Source: Euryarchaeota archaeon UBA82 (GTDB lineage Archaea > Thermoplasmatota > Poseidoniia > Poseidoniales > Poseidoniaceae). Taken from it: 6,850 nt of DNA. The notes under the pieces are model-generated. The model was not told the origin of the DNA. It searched no databases and was given only the letters and a program-made list of their open reading frames with translations. How positions within the stretch are numbered: position 1 is the first letter of the stretch; each line of letters begins with the position of its first letter. This document shows, piece by piece, positions 6,366-6,850 of the stretch. The position numbers were made by a program, and so were the translations under genes. The stretch is taken from NCBI GenBank assembly GCA_002496635.1, contig DAKQ01000171.1, positions 1 through 6,850 on the forward strand, in the 5' to 3' direction.

Positions 6366-6850
6366 ATGATACCCGTGCAAGCCGCTTCCACTTATTCACG
6401 AGACCGTTGTGTTACAGGTATCCATGGATTGGATGAAATTTTACGAGGAGGCATCCCATATGGTTCCACGGTTTTGGCTTCTGGAACGTGTGGTTCCGGG
6501 AAAACCACTTTAGCAATGGAATTTCTTGTTCGTGGAGCTCTTGCTGGTGAAGCATGCGCTCATTTTACAGCGACCGAACCGTCTGTAAAACTACTCGAAA
6601 ACATTCGACAATACGCATTCTTTGACATGAATATGGTCGACACAGGACTGATCAACGTTTTTGACATGGACGTTCTGTACTCTTGGCTTGGTCTTGATAA
6701 ATCGACCTTCGATCTAGACGATGTTCACGCGCTAATCAAATCCATCACTGATATCGTTAACACAATCGGTGTAACTCGATTGGTTATTGACTCAGTTACT
6801 ACTCTTTGTTACAAGATTAAATCCGAACAACTGATTCGAGATTTCTTGTT
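6366..6850 (+). CDS. KaiC/RadA-like RecA-fold ATPase (3' end outside window)
   Basis: A cytoplasmic P-loop ATPase of the KaiC/RadA/GvpD-like group; 161 residues are visible and the frame runs off the window. VTGIHGLDEILRGGIPYGS (16-34) is the family's entry motif. GTCGSGKTT (40-48) is the Walker A loop with Lys46, and VLASG is the strand before it. FTATEP (67-72) has Glu71 at the place of the family's catalytic glutamates. RLVIDSVTTL (138-147) is the Walker B strand with Asp142. The segment IKSEQLIRDFL matches the helix after Walker B in KaiC-like proteins. Single-domain KaiC-like archaeal proteins are usually about 230-280 residues, so roughly half is present. The start chosen is ATG 6366, since TAG at 6363 blocks the frame just upstream; GTG 6375 is an alternative. 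It lies 20 bases after the pilin/lamin-tail gene, so co-transcription is likely. Similarity to the archaellum ATPase ArlH is only general. The family call is firm, the partner and process unknown. Confidence 0.93.
   Translation, partial: MIPVQAASTYSRDRCVTGIHGLDEILRGGIPYGSTVLASGTCGSGKTTLAMEFLVRGALAGEACAHFTATEPSVKLLENIRQYAFFDMNMVDTGLINVFDMDVLYSWLGLDKSTFDLDDVHALIKSITDIVNTIGVTRLVIDSVTTLCYKIKSEQLIRDFL

Noticed and set aside
6366..6850. Archaellum ATPase ArlH as the identity of the truncated ATPase gene
   Set aside because: The entry motif TGIHGLDE and the IDSVTTL...IRDFL region fit the general KaiC/RadA-like group better, and no other archaellum gene is seen in the window.

Overview
The window reads as archaeal chromosome. 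The best guess is a planktonic marine euryarchaeon of the Marine Group II/III (Poseidoniales-like) type. The support is indirect: a large secreted protein with one C-terminal anchor and a basic cytoplasmic tail, a protein with an archaeal type-IV-pilin/TadE-like N-terminus, a KaiC/RadA-like ATPase, a tRNA-Ser with an encoded CCA end, and a heme A pathway implying an aerobic life with an aa3-type oxidase. No marker gene here settles the lineage, so the taxonomic call is an inference.

Layout. Positions 1-2000 (+ strand) hold a tight heme A module. A heme A synthase gene (ctaA/COX15 family), missing its 5' end, overlaps by one base with ctaB, heme O synthase (protoheme IX farnesyltransferase). 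CtaB makes heme O from heme B and CtaA oxidises heme O to heme A. Five bases past the ctaB stop, on the opposite strand, is a complete tRNA-Ser(GCT) at 2006-2092, with an encoded CCA.

Positions 2160-5102 (- strand) carry one long gene for a 980-residue secreted and membrane-anchored protein. It has a signal peptide, a string of beta-sandwich-like domains (CARDB-like, PKD-like, two FN3-like), a Pro/Glu linker, one membrane helix and a basic tail. The longer open frame (to a TTG at 5147) is not the likely gene: an ATG at 5100-5102 has a good Shine-Dalgarno and gives a clean signal peptide.

A 136-base spacer with an AT-rich imperfect dyad separates it from a divergent + strand pair. The first gene (5239-6345) joins a type-IV-pilin/TadE-like N-terminus to a C-terminal lamin-tail domain. 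The second (6366 to the window end, truncated) starts 20 bases later and encodes a KaiC/RadA-like RecA-fold ATPase. Together, 2160-6850 looks like a cell-surface neighbourhood: two extracytoplasmic proteins transcribed divergently, one followed by a cytoplasmic ATPase. Whether they act together is not shown by the sequence. I see no CRISPR array, insertion sequence, integrase or phage gene.
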